Below, in pieces: positions 53,692 through 63,620 of a stretch of DNA of 64,000 nucleotides. Location of the stretch: the NCBI RefSeq assembly GCF_023276435.1, contig NZ_JALLPO010000003.1:186001-250000 (forward strand), written 5' to 3'. Every line of letters begins with the position of its first letter. Within the stretch, counting starts at the first letter, position 1. The notes under the pieces are model-generated. The model saw only the letters and a list, made by a program, of their open reading frames with translations. It was not told the DNA's origin and ran no database searches. The translations under genes were made by a program, and so were the position numbers. This stretch comes from Sphaerisporangium perillae. Its GTDB lineage: Bacteria > Actinomycetota > Actinomycetes > Streptosporangiales > Streptosporangiaceae.

Positions 53692-54681
53692 GTGAAGATC
53701 GCTGTTCTTGGCGCCGGCGCCATCGGTGCGTATGTGGGCGCCGCCCTGTGCAGGGCGGGCGTCGAGGTGCATCTCATCGCCCGCGGCGAGCACCTCGCCG
53801 CCATGCGCCGGTCCGGTGTGCGCGTGCTGAGCCCCCGGGGTGACTTCACCGGTCATCCCCACGCCACCGACGACCCCCATGAGGTCGGCCCGGTGGACCA
53901 TGTGTTCCTCGGCCTGAAGGCCAACGCCTACGCGGCCGCCGGGCCGATGATCCTGCCCCTGCTGCACGAGACGACCTCCATCGTGGCCGCCCAGAACGGC
54001 ATCCCCTGGTGGTACTTCCACCGGCTGCCCGGGCCCTACGAGGGCTACCGCATCCAGAGCGTCGACCCCGGCGGGAGCGTCACGGCCGCCCTGCCGCTGG
54101 AGCGCGCGATCGGATGCGTCGTGTACGCCGCCACCGAGATCGAGGCGCCCGGAGTCGTCCGCCACCTGGAGGGCACGCGCTTCTCGATCGGCGAGCCCGA
54201 CGGCTCGACGTCGGGCCGCTGCACGGCCTTCAGCGCGGCCATGATCGAGGGCGGCCTCAAATGCCCGGTCGAGCCCGACCTGCGGCACGACATCTGGGTC
54301 AAGCTCATGGGCAACATCGCGTTCAACCCCATCAGCGCGCTCGCCCGGGCGACGATGGCCGGCATCTGCCGCCACCGCCGCGCCCGCGAGCTCGTCGTCG
54401 CGATGATGCGCGAGACCGTCGATGTCGCCCAGCGGGTCGGCTGCGACCCCCGGATCTCCATCGAGCGCCGCATCGCCGGAGCCGAGCGGGCCGGCGAGCA
54501 CAAGACCTCCACCCTCCAGGATCTGGAGAAGGGCAAACCCCTTGAGCTGGACGTGCTCCTGGCGGCGGTGGTCGAGCTGGCCGACCTCACCGGCGCGCAG
54601 GTCCCCACGCTTCGGTCGATCCACGCCGTGACCGACCTGCTCGACGAGCAGGTGCGCCGCGGCCTTGTCCCTACGCTGTAG
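53692..54681 (+). CDS. PanE2-like ketopantoate-reductase-family enzyme, candidate oxalyl-CoA reductase
   Basis: 329 residues of the ApbA/PanE family: IAVLGAGAIGAYVGAALCRA (NADPH), the catalytic Lys in ELDLLWVKL-type segment HDIWVKLMGNIAFNPISALA, and AAQNGIPWWYFHRLPGPYEG. The QNGIPWWYF phrase and the C-terminal ERRIAGAERAGEHKTSTLQD are typical of the PanE2 branch. In Methylobacterium extorquens PanE2 reduces oxalyl-CoA to glyoxylate. Placement beside frc and the TPP enzyme, with gcl and garR in the island, makes the same reaction likely. GTG 53692. Confidence 0.72.
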   Translation: MKIAVLGAGAIGAYVGAALCRAGVEVHLIARGEHLAAMRRSGVRVLSPRGDFTGHPHATDDPHEVGPVDHVFLGLKANAYAAAGPMILPLLHETTSIVAAQNGIPWWYFHRLPGPYEGYRIQSVDPGGSVTAALPLERAIGCVVYAATEIEAPGVVRHLEGTRFSIGEPDGSTSGRCTAFSAAMIEGGLKCPVEPDLRHDIWVKLMGNIAFNPISALARATMAGICRHRRARELVVAMMRETVDVAQRVGCDPRISIERRIAGAERAGEHKTSTLQDLEKGKPLELDVLLAAVVELADLTGAQVPTLRSIHAVTDLLDEQVRRGLVPTL

Positions 54682-54686
54682 AACCA

Positions 54687-54711
54687 CATACGGTAAATCG
54701 CATACAGTATT
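54687..54711. promoter_or_regulatory. GntR-type operator F (fdh promoter)
   Basis: CATACGGTAAA (centre 54692) and CATACAGTATT (centre 54706), 14 bp apart as in operator B, lie 26 bp before the GTG of the formate dehydrogenase catalytic gene. Confidence 0.7.
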
Positions 54712-54736
54712 CCCCGCCCGCTCGGAGGACACGGAC

Positions 54737-56725
54737 GTGAAGAAGAAGCGAGCCGAGCACTACGACCGGCTGACCCATCCCCTCGTACGTGAGGACGGAG
54801 TCCTGCGGCGGGCCACCTGGGAGGAGGCACTCCAGCGCGCCGCCGAGGGTTTCCGCCGCAACATCGCCCGCCACGGCCCCGACGCGTTCGCCATGCTGTC
54901 GTGCGCCCGCTCGACCAACGAGATGAACTACGTGGCGCAGAAGTTCACCCGCGTCGTCGCCGGCACCAACAACGTCGACTCCTGCAACCGCACCTGCCAC
55001 GCGCCGAGCGTCGCCGGGCTGTCCGCCGCCTTCGGCAGCGGCGGCGGCACCTCCTCCTACCAGGAGATCGAGGACACCGACGTCATCATCATGTGGGGGT
55101 CCGCGGCGCGCAACGCCCACCCGATCTTCTTCCACCACGTGCTCAAAGGCATCCGCAAGGGCGCCCGCATGTTCGCCGTCGACCCCCGCAGGACCGGGAC
55201 GGCCCAATGGGCCGACCGATGGCTCGGGCTCAACGTCGGCACCGACATCCCGCTCGCCCACGCGGTCGCACGCGAGATCATCCACGCCGGTCTGCACAAC
55301 ACGGCCTTCATCGAGCGGGCCACCGAGGGGTTCGAGGAGTTCGCCGCCTCGGTGGAGCCGTGGACCCTCGCCGCCGCCGAGCAGGTTACCGGCGTGCCCG
55401 CGCACGCGATCCGGGAGCTCGCCCACACCTACGCCCGCGCCGACCGCGCCCAGCTCTGCTGGACGCTCGGCATCACCGAGCATCACAACGCCACCGACAA
55501 CGTGCGCGCGCTGATCAACCTCTCCCTGCTCACCGGGCACGTCGGCCGGTACGGCTCCGGCCTGTCGCCGCTGCGCGGGCAGAACAACGTCCAGGGCGGC
55601 GGCGACATGGGCGCCATCCCCAACCGGCTGCCCGGGTTCCAGGACATCCTCGATCCGGGGATCCGCGCCAGGTTCGAGCAAGAGTGGCAGGCCCCGATCC
55701 AGCCCGGCTACGGCCTGACGCTCACCGGCATGCTGGAGGCCATGGCCGAGGGCAAGGTCACCACCTGCTACCTCATCGGCGAGAACCCCGTGCAGTCCGA
55801 GGCCGACTCGCTGAGCTGCGTCAAGCGCCTGAGCATGCTCGACCACCTCGTCGTCCAGGACATCTTCCTCACCAAGACCGCCCAGATGGCCGACGTCGTA
55901 CTGCCGGCCGCCGCGGCCTGGTGCGAGAGCGAGGGCACCTTCACCAACAGCGAGCGCCGGGTGCAGCGCGTGCGCAAGGCCGTGTCACCGCCGGGCGAGG
56001 CCCGCGACGACATTTGGATCCTGTGCGAGCTGGCCCGCCGCCTCGGCCACGACTGGCACTACGAGAGCTCCGAGCAGGTGTGGGACGAGATCCGCAGGAT
56101 GTCGCCCGCGCACGCCGGCATGAGCTACCAGCGCCTGGCCGACCTGCAGGGCATCCAGTGGCCGTGCCCCTCGGAGGACTCCGTCGAGCCGCCCTTCCTT
56201 CACGGGCGGCTGTGGGAGACCGACCCGGCACGCAGGGGCGCTCCCGCGCCGTTCGCCGTCCTGCGGCACTCGCCCCCCGTGGACCTGCTCGACGAGGAGT
56301 ACCCCCTGCGTCTCACCACCGGCCGCACGCTCGACTCCTACAACACCGGCGTCCAGTCGTCCGGCTTCGCCTCCCCGCTGCGCGCCGGCGAGCGCGTCCA
56401 GCTCTCCCCCGAGGACGCCTCGCGGCTCGGCCTCACCCTCGGCGAGGAGGTCCGGATCAGCTCGCGGCGCGGGTCGGTCGTCGCCCCGGTCCACATCGAC
56501 CCGGGGCTGCGTCCCGGCCTGGTCTTCATGACCATGCACTTCCCCGACGAGGTCGACACCAACGCCCTGACCATCGAGGCCACCTGCCCCATCGCCGGCA
56601 CGGCCGAGTTCAAGGCCGCCGCCGTCCGCGTCGACAAGCTCACCGGCGACGGCGGGGCGGCCCTTTCCCATAGCGGCCAGGTCGCCGCCGGCGCAGGCGA
56701 GTTCCTCGCCGCGAAGGCCAGGTGA
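54737..56725 (+). CDS. Formate dehydrogenase catalytic part (molybdopterin domain only)
   Basis: 662 residues covering just the Mo-bisPGD catalytic and dinucleotide-binding domains of FdsA/FdhF-type enzymes. Active-site segment NNVDSCNRTCHAPSVAGL: Cys87 (TGC) replaces selenocysteine 140 of E. coli FdhF as Mo ligand, followed by His88. LRGQNNVQGGGDMGAIPNRL and IGENPVQSEADSLSCVKRL are conserved. The usual N-terminal [4Fe-4S] domain is absent; the protein begins at DRLTHPLVREDGVLRRATWE, exactly after the point where that domain would end. That missing part is encoded at 58831-59799. GTG 54737 follows GGAGGA. First gene of the fdh operon. Confidence 0.9.
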   Translation: MKKKRAEHYDRLTHPLVREDGVLRRATWEEALQRAAEGFRRNIARHGPDAFAMLSCARSTNEMNYVAQKFTRVVAGTNNVDSCNRTCHAPSVAGLSAAFGSGGGTSSYQEIEDTDVIIMWGSAARNAHPIFFHHVLKGIRKGARMFAVDPRRTGTAQWADRWLGLNVGTDIPLAHAVAREIIHAGLHNTAFIERATEGFEEFAASVEPWTLAAAEQVTGVPAHAIRELAHTYARADRAQLCWTLGITEHHNATDNVRALINLSLLTGHVGRYGSGLSPLRGQNNVQGGGDMGAIPNRLPGFQDILDPGIRARFEQEWQAPIQPGYGLTLTGMLEAMAEGKVTTCYLIGENPVQSEADSLSCVKRLSMLDHLVVQDIFLTKTAQMADVVLPAAAAWCESEGTFTNSERRVQRVRKAVSPPGEARDDIWILCELARRLGHDWHYESSEQVWDEIRRMSPAHAGMSYQRLADLQGIQWPCPSEDSVEPPFLHGRLWETDPARRGAPAPFAVLRHSPPVDLLDEEYPLRLTTGRTLDSYNTGVQSSGFASPLRAGERVQLSPEDASRLGLTLGEEVRISSRRGSVVAPVHIDPGLRPGLVFMTMHFPDEVDTNALTIEATCPIAGTAEFKAAAVRVDKLTGDGGAALSHSGQVAAGAGEFLAAKAR

Positions 56726-56731
56726 GGCGCG

Positions 56732-58834
56732 GTGGACCTCCGGTTCCGCGACGCCGAGCCCACCGATGACGAGCGCGCCGCCGTCGACGCCGTCCTCGGG
56801 CCGCCGCCCTCCTCCTGGCACGGCGGCCTGCGCACCGAGGACGACCTGCACTTCGCCGCGGGAGGACGCGAGGCGCGCGATCAGCGCAACCTGCTCCTGC
56901 CGGCTCTGCACGCCGTGAACGACCGCGTCGGATGGATCAGCGAGGGCGCGCTCGACTACATCTGCCGCCGCCTCACCGTCCCGCCCGCCGAGGCCTACGG
57001 GGTGGCGAGCTTCTACTCGCTGCTGTCTCTCAAGCCGCGCCCCGCCCGCGTGCTGCACGTCTGCACCGACCTGGCGTGCCAGGCCCGCGGGGCGCAGGAG
57101 GTGCGGCGGCACGTCCAGGAACGGCTCGGCCCGCCCGGCACGTCCTGGACACCGAGCCCGTGCCTTGGCCTGTGCGAGCGGGCCCCCGCCGCCCTGGCCC
57201 TGGAAGCCGGCGAGACCCCGAAGTCCACCGTGTACGCGCCTGCCCTCCCGGACGGCGGCCCCGCCAGCGGCACCCGGGCCGGCGGCCGGGCGGCCGGCGG
57301 AGCCAATGCCGGCGACACCGACAGCGCCGCCGGCCAGGCGAACGTCCAGCTCCACGATCCGCAGACCGAGCGGCCCGACGGTCCTGCGACCGGCGGCGCC
57401 CGCGGCCCGGGGGGCGATGGCGGTCAGGGGGCGCGCATCCTGCTCGGGCGGGAGGAACCCTCCGCCGCCTCCGCCGTGCCGCAGGCGGGTGACCCGTCCC
57501 TGGTGCTGCTGCGCCGGGTCGGCGCGGTCGACCCGGCCAGCCTGGACGACTACCGGGCGGCCGGAGGGTACGCCGCGCTCCGCCGGGCCTTCGAGCTCGG
57601 CCCGCTCGGGGTCGTCCAGGAGGTCACCGAGTCAGGGCTCGTCGGCCGCGGCGGCGCGGCGTTCCCCGCCGGGCGCAAGTGGGCCGCCGTGGCGAGCCGG
57701 CCCGCCCGTCCGCACTACCTGGTCTGCAACGCAGACGAGAGCGAGCCCGGCACCTTCAAAGACCGGGTGCTCATGGAGGGCGACCCGTACGCCCTCGTCG
57801 AGGCCATGACCATCGCCGGGTACGCCACCGGCTGCGCCAAGGGCTACCTGTACATCCGCGCGGAGTACCCCCGGGCCACCGCCCGGATGCGGCACGCGAT
57901 CGCCACGGCCCACGCCCGCGGCCTGCTGGGCGAGGACATCCTCGGCCAGGGGTTCGCCTTCGACATCGAGATCCGCAGGGGCGCCGGCGCGTACATCTGT
58001 GGCGAGGAGACGGCGATCTTCAACTCGATCGAGGGCTACCGCGGCGAGCCGCGCAGCAAGCCGCCGTTCCCGGTCGACAGGGGGCTCTTCGGCATGCCCA
58101 CCGTGGTCAACAACGTCGAGACGCTGGCCAACGTGCTCCCCATCCTCCTGAACGGCGCCGCCGCCTACGCCCGCACGGGCACCGAGGGCTCCACCGGCAC
58201 CAAGCTGTTCTGCGTCTCCGGCGGCGTGGCCAGGCCCGGGGTCTACGAGTTGCCGTTCGGCGCGACGCTGCGCGAACTGCTCGCCCTCGCGGGAGGGCCG
58301 CCCGCCGACCTGCGGGCCGTGCTGCTGGGCGGGGCCGCGGGCGCGTTCGTCCGACCCGACGAGCTGGACATCCCGCTCACCTTCGAGGGCACCCGGGCGG
58401 CGGGGGCGACCCTGGGCTCCGGCGTGGTGCTGGTCCTGGACGGCAGCGTCGACCTGGCCGGCATCCTCGTGCGCATCGCCGAGTTCTTCCGCGACGAGTC
58501 CTGCGGGCAGTGCGTGCCCTGCCGCGTGGGCACCGTGCGGCAGGAGGAGGCCCTGCACCGCCTCAGCCGCGCCCCGAAGGCCGAGGACCTCACGCTGCTC
58601 CGCGAGGTCGGCCAGGCCATGCGCGACGCGTCCATCTGCGGGCTCGGCCAGACGGCCTGGAACGCGGTCGAGTCCGCCATCGACCGCCTCGGCGCCTTCC
58701 CGCTCCCCTCAGCCCCCCTCACCGCCTCCGTCGGCGCCGGTTCGGCGGCCTCGCCCGCGCCGTCCCTGGTCCGCGCCGCTTCTCCGGCTGCCCCGGTCGC
58801 CCTGCCCGTCCCCTCTCCCCCGGAGGCGTCATGA
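56732..58834 (+). CDS. Formate dehydrogenase diaphorase part, FdsG-FdsB (NuoE-NuoF) fusion
   Basis: 700 residues. NuoE-like domain at 25-165 with [2Fe-2S] ligands in VCTDLACQARG and PCLGLC. A Gly/Ala/Pro-rich linker of about 70 residues follows (170-240). Then comes the NuoF-like domain: FMN/NAD loop GLVGRGGAAFPAGRKWAAVA (about 305), CNADESEPGTFKDRVLMEGD, AYICGEETAIFNSIEGYRGE and the [4Fe-4S] motif ESCGQCVPCRVGT (about 589) with a fourth Cys in SICGLG. It passes electrons from the Mo site to NAD+. The Pro/Ala-rich tail ends with an ATGA overlap onto the Fe-S gene. Confidence 0.9.
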   Translation: MDLRFRDAEPTDDERAAVDAVLGPPPSSWHGGLRTEDDLHFAAGGREARDQRNLLLPALHAVNDRVGWISEGALDYICRRLTVPPAEAYGVASFYSLLSLKPRPARVLHVCTDLACQARGAQEVRRHVQERLGPPGTSWTPSPCLGLCERAPAALALEAGETPKSTVYAPALPDGGPASGTRAGGRAAGGANAGDTDSAAGQANVQLHDPQTERPDGPATGGARGPGGDGGQGARILLGREEPSAASAVPQAGDPSLVLLRRVGAVDPASLDDYRAAGGYAALRRAFELGPLGVVQEVTESGLVGRGGAAFPAGRKWAAVASRPARPHYLVCNADESEPGTFKDRVLMEGDPYALVEAMTIAGYATGCAKGYLYIRAEYPRATARMRHAIATAHARGLLGEDILGQGFAFDIEIRRGAGAYICGEETAIFNSIEGYRGEPRSKPPFPVDRGLFGMPTVVNNVETLANVLPILLNGAAAYARTGTEGSTGTKLFCVSGGVARPGVYELPFGATLRELLALAGGPPADLRAVLLGGAAGAFVRPDELDIPLTFEGTRAAGATLGSGVVLVLDGSVDLAGILVRIAEFFRDESCGQCVPCRVGTVRQEEALHRLSRAPKAEDLTLLREVGQAMRDASICGLGQTAWNAVESAIDRLGAFPLPSAPLTASVGAGSAASPAPSLVRAASPAAPVALPVPSPPEAS

Positions 58835-59799
58835 CCGTCCCGCTGCCCCCGCCCCGGCGGCTCGTCGAGCTGACCGTGGACGGCGCCCCTGTACGGGTGC
58901 CGGAGGGGTCCACGATCCTGGACGCCTGCGGCGGAGCCGGCCAGGACATCCCCACCCTCTGCTACGGCGACACGCTGACCCCGAAGAACGCCTGCCGGGT
59001 GTGCATGGTGGAGGTGGAGGGCTCGCGCACCCTCGTCCCGGCGTGCTCCCGTAAGGCGGAGGCCGGCATGGTCGTCGGCACCTCCACCGAGCGGGCCCGG
59101 CACAGCCGTAAGGTCGTCCTCGAGCTTCTCGGCTCCTCGGTCGACCTGTCGACCACGCCCCGCGCGGCCGAATGGCTCGCCGAGTACGGCGCCCGGCCCG
59201 GCCGCTTCGGCGAGGACGCCGCGAAGGTCGAGCAGCCTGTGAAGGTCGACAACGACCTCTACGTGCGCGACTACGACAAGTGCATCCTGTGCTACAAGTG
59301 CGTCGACGCCTGCGGCGAGCAGTGGCAGAACAGCTTCGCCATCACGGTCGCGGGGCGAGGCTTCGACGCCACGATCTCCACCGAGTTCGACGCCCCGCTC
59401 ACCGACTCGGCCTGCGTCTACTGCGGCAACTGCGTCGAGGTCTGCCCGACCGGCGCCCTGTCGTTCAAGAGCGAGTTCGACATGCGCCAGGCGGGCACCT
59501 GGGAGGAGTCACGGCAGACCCAGACGACCACCATCTGCAGCTACTGCGGGGTGGGCTGCAACCTGACCCTGCACGTCCAGGACGACCAGATCGTCAAGGT
59601 CACCTCGCCACACGACAACCCCGTGACCCACGGCAACCTCTGCATCAAGGGCCGCTTCGGCTACCAGCACGTCCAGAACCTCCCCTCCCCCGGCACCTCC
59701 GGCACGCCCCGCGCCACGTCGGCCGGCGACATCACCTCTCCCGGCACCGCCCCGCCCCGCGCCGACGCCACCGAGGTCGCGACGGGAGGCAGGACGTGA
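58831..59799 (+). CDS. Formate dehydrogenase Fe-S part (detached N-terminus of the alpha subunit)
   Basis: 322 residues. [2Fe-2S] plant-type domain with Cys44, Cys55, Cys58 and Cys72 (PTLCYGDTLTPKNACRVCMV, PACS). The next domain keeps HSRKVVLELL but lacks the Cys residues of the usual His-Cys3 [4Fe-4S] motif. Two [4Fe-4S] motifs follow (DKCILCYKCVDAC, CVYCGNCVEVCPTG), then the catalytic-subunit [4Fe-4S] domain (ICSYCGVGCNLTLHV ... GNLCIKGRFGYQHVQ). It stops where the molybdopterin domain should start; instead a Pro/Thr/Ala tail of about 40 residues is added. It overlaps fdhD by four bases (GTGA). Confidence 0.88.
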   Translation: MTVPLPPPRRLVELTVDGAPVRVPEGSTILDACGGAGQDIPTLCYGDTLTPKNACRVCMVEVEGSRTLVPACSRKAEAGMVVGTSTERARHSRKVVLELLGSSVDLSTTPRAAEWLAEYGARPGRFGEDAAKVEQPVKVDNDLYVRDYDKCILCYKCVDACGEQWQNSFAITVAGRGFDATISTEFDAPLTDSACVYCGNCVEVCPTGALSFKSEFDMRQAGTWEESRQTQTTTICSYCGVGCNLTLHVQDDQIVKVTSPHDNPVTHGNLCIKGRFGYQHVQNLPSPGTSGTPRATSAGDITSPGTAPPRADATEVATGGRT

Positions 59800-60647
59800 G
59801 CCGGGTGACCGTACGGCGCCCCATCCTCCGGCTGCGGGACACGGCGCTGACGCGCAGGGTCGACATGCTGGCGGCCGAGGAGCCGCTGGAGATCCGGCTG
59901 GACGGCAAGCCGCTGACGGTAACGATGCGCACCCCTGGGGACGACTTCGACCTGGCCGCCGGCTTCCTGGTCAGCGAGGGCGCCATCGGCTCGCCCGGCG
60001 AGATCCGCTCGATCCGCTACTGCGCGGGCGCCACCGTGGACGGCGGCAACACCTACAACGTGCTCGACGTGCGGCTCGGCCCCGGAGCCGTGGCCCTGAC
60101 CACCTCGCTGGAGCGCAACTTCTACACCACCTCCTCCTGCGGGGTCTGCGGCAAGGCGTCGCTGGAGGCGGTCCGCACGGTCGCCCGCTGGCCGGTGGAG
60201 GACGACCCCGTCCGGCTGACGGCCGGGGTCATCGCGGCGCTGCCTGATCGGCTGCGCGCCGCCCAGCGGGTGTTCGACCGCACCGGCGGCCTGCACGCCG
60301 CCGGGCTGTTCACCCCCGACGGGGAGCCGCTGTGCGTGCGGGAGGACGTCGGCCGCCACAACGCCGTGGACAAACTGCTCGGCTGGGCTCTGCGCGACGG
60401 CAGGCTGCCCCTTCGGTCCACGGTGCTCATGGTCTCGGGGCGTGCCTCGTTCGAGCTGGTCCAGAAGGCCGTCATGGCGGGCGTTCCCGCCCTCGCCGCC
60501 GTCTCGGCCCCCTCGTCCCTCGCGGTCGAACTGGCGGCGGAGTCCGGGCTGACCCTCATCGGCTTCCTGCGCGGCGACTCCATGAACGTCTACACCGGCG
60601 AGAACCGCATCGCCTTCCCATCACCCGTCCTTGGGCGCCGCCCTTGA
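59796..60647 (+). CDS. fdhD: Formate dehydrogenase accessory sulfurtransferase FdhD
   Basis: 283 residues. FdhD signature: EPLEIRLDGKPLTVTMRTPG, FDLAAGFLVSEGAIGSPGEI, the sulfur-carrying Cys pair in SSCGVCGKASLE (about 112-119), GGLHAAGLFTPDGEPLCVRE and DVGRHNAVDKLLGWAL. It delivers sulfur from the IscS-type desulfurase to the Mo-bisPGD cofactor of formate dehydrogenase. GTG 59796 is coupled to the preceding stop. Last gene of the fdh operon. Confidence 0.94.
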   Translation: MSRVTVRRPILRLRDTALTRRVDMLAAEEPLEIRLDGKPLTVTMRTPGDDFDLAAGFLVSEGAIGSPGEIRSIRYCAGATVDGGNTYNVLDVRLGPGAVALTTSLERNFYTTSSCGVCGKASLEAVRTVARWPVEDDPVRLTAGVIAALPDRLRAAQRVFDRTGGLHAAGLFTPDGEPLCVREDVGRHNAVDKLLGWALRDGRLPLRSTVLMVSGRASFELVQKAVMAGVPALAAVSAPSSLAVELAAESGLTLIGFLRGDSMNVYTGENRIAFPSPVLGRRP

Positions 60648-60697
60648 ACCACTACCGCTGCCGCACCGGCGGGCCGGAGACGGGGAAGTCACGCGTA

Positions 60698-60717
60698 GCG
60701 CCCTGCGAAACGGGCGC
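60698..60717. terminator. Hairpin between convergent fdhD and alditol oxidase
   Basis: GCGCCC (60698-60703) and GGGCGC (60712-60717) pair around TGCGAAAC. Outer arms CCGCAC (60661-60666) and GTGCGG (60721-60726) extend the structure. Confidence 0.45.
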
Positions 60718-60733
60718 GTAGTGCGGCCAAGGG

Positions 60734-62287
<1,554 letters not shown>

Positions 62288-62582
62288 TCACCGCTCGGGG
62301 TGTTCCCCTCGCGGCGCTCGGAGAGCATATAGCGACACCCTCCCGTTGACCTAATCGATATCTTCCGGCCGCCCGGAGTTCCGGCGACCGGCACGGGCCG
62401 TCCTCGGCCACACCGGGCCGGGACCTCCGGCGCCGCCTCGGCCTGAACCACCGCCGGCGACCCCGCAGGGAAGCGATCTTGGACGAACGCACGAACAAGC
62501 CGCCGCTATTAGTGCGACCGGACGAATCCCCCGCCCTCGACCTGTCATACGGTCGCGGTAACCATGGATCGGAGGGTGACAC

Positions 62583-63620
62583 TTGTCCGTTGAGCTCCAC
62601 CACGGCGCCGTCGTCGCGGATACGCACAACGACCTACTCATGGCGGTCGCCGAGCGCCCGCCGCAGCGGTGGGCGTCGTTCTTCCGCGAACGGTGGCTGC
62701 CCCAGCTTCGGGAGGGCGGGGTGGACCTGCAGGTTCTGCCCGTCTTCATCGACGATCGGTACCGGCCGGAGGGCGCGCTCCGGCAGACGCTCCGCATGAT
62801 CGAATGCGCGCACGTCCTCGCCGAGGGCAACGCCGACGCGGTGCGGCTCTGCCTCGACGGCGCGCAGGTCGACCAGACCCTCGCGGAGGGCAGGATCGCC
62901 CTGGTCCTCGCCATGGAGAGCATGCCCGGCCTGGACGCCTCCGTCGAACTGCTGCCCATCCTGCACCGGCTGGGCGTACGGGTCGCCTCGATCGCCCACT
63001 GGGGCCGCACGCCGCTGGCGGACGGCAGCGGCGAGGACGCCACCGGCGGCCGGCTCACCGAGGCCGGGGTGGCGGCGGTACGGGAGATGGAACGGCTCGG
63101 CATGATCTTCGATGTCTCCCACCTGGGCGCCCGCGGGGTCGAGCATGTGCTGGAACTCGCGACCCGTCCGGTGATGGCGACCCACTCCTCGGCGCGCGCC
63201 CTGCGCGACCACCACCGCAACCTCACCGACGACCAGATCCGCGGCGTCGCCGCGACCGGCGGCGTGGTGTGCGTCAACTTCTTCCCGGCCTTCCTGTCGG
63301 AGGACCCGGTCGACTACACCGTGGACCGGCTGGTGGAGCACATCGCCCACATCGCGGACGTCGGCGGGATGGACCATGTCGGCCTCGGCCCGGACTTCGT
63401 CCGCGAAGTCCTGCACGACGTCACTCCCCCGTGCTGCGAGGACCTCGGTTACGGCGAGATCGACCCCATGGCCGTCCTGCCCGGCCTCGACGGCCCGCGC
63501 GGCCTCCCTTTGGTCACCGAGGCCCTGATCAAGCACGATTTCGCCGAGGACGACCTCCTGAAGATCCTCGGCGGCAACGTGCGGCGGCTGTTCCGCGCCG
63601 AGCTGGGGCGGCCCCGGTGA
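62583..63620 (+). CDS. Membrane-dipeptidase (peptidase M19) family protein
   Basis: 345 residues of the renal dipeptidase family. Zinc ligands: His/Asp in VVADTHNDLLMAV (15-17 region), the bridging Glu in LVLAMESMPGLD, two His in FDVSHLGARG and ATHSSARALRDHHRNLTDDQ, and Asp in HVGLGPDFVRE. It cleaves dipeptides, including D-amino-acid ones. The start is TTG 62583 after GGAGGGTG. Its stop overlaps the next GTG (GTGA), so it is in an operon with the M20 gene. Confidence 0.88.
   Translation: MSVELHHGAVVADTHNDLLMAVAERPPQRWASFFRERWLPQLREGGVDLQVLPVFIDDRYRPEGALRQTLRMIECAHVLAEGNADAVRLCLDGAQVDQTLAEGRIALVLAMESMPGLDASVELLPILHRLGVRVASIAHWGRTPLADGSGEDATGGRLTEAGVAAVREMERLGMIFDVSHLGARGVEHVLELATRPVMATHSSARALRDHHRNLTDDQIRGVAATGGVVCVNFFPAFLSEDPVDYTVDRLVEHIAHIADVGGMDHVGLGPDFVREVLHDVTPPCCEDLGYGEIDPMAVLPGLDGPRGLPLVTEALIKHDFAEDDLLKILGGNVRRLFRAELGRPR

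Noticed and set aside
54737-56725. Selenocysteine in the formate dehydrogenase
   Set aside because: The Mo-ligand codon is TGC (Cys87), not TGA, and no SECIS-like need arises.
54737-59799. Frameshift or assembly error as cause of the split FDH
   Set aside because: The halves are separated by a complete 2.1-kb gene, have their own starts, and the junctions carry ATGA/GTGA couplings, so a simple base error cannot explain it.
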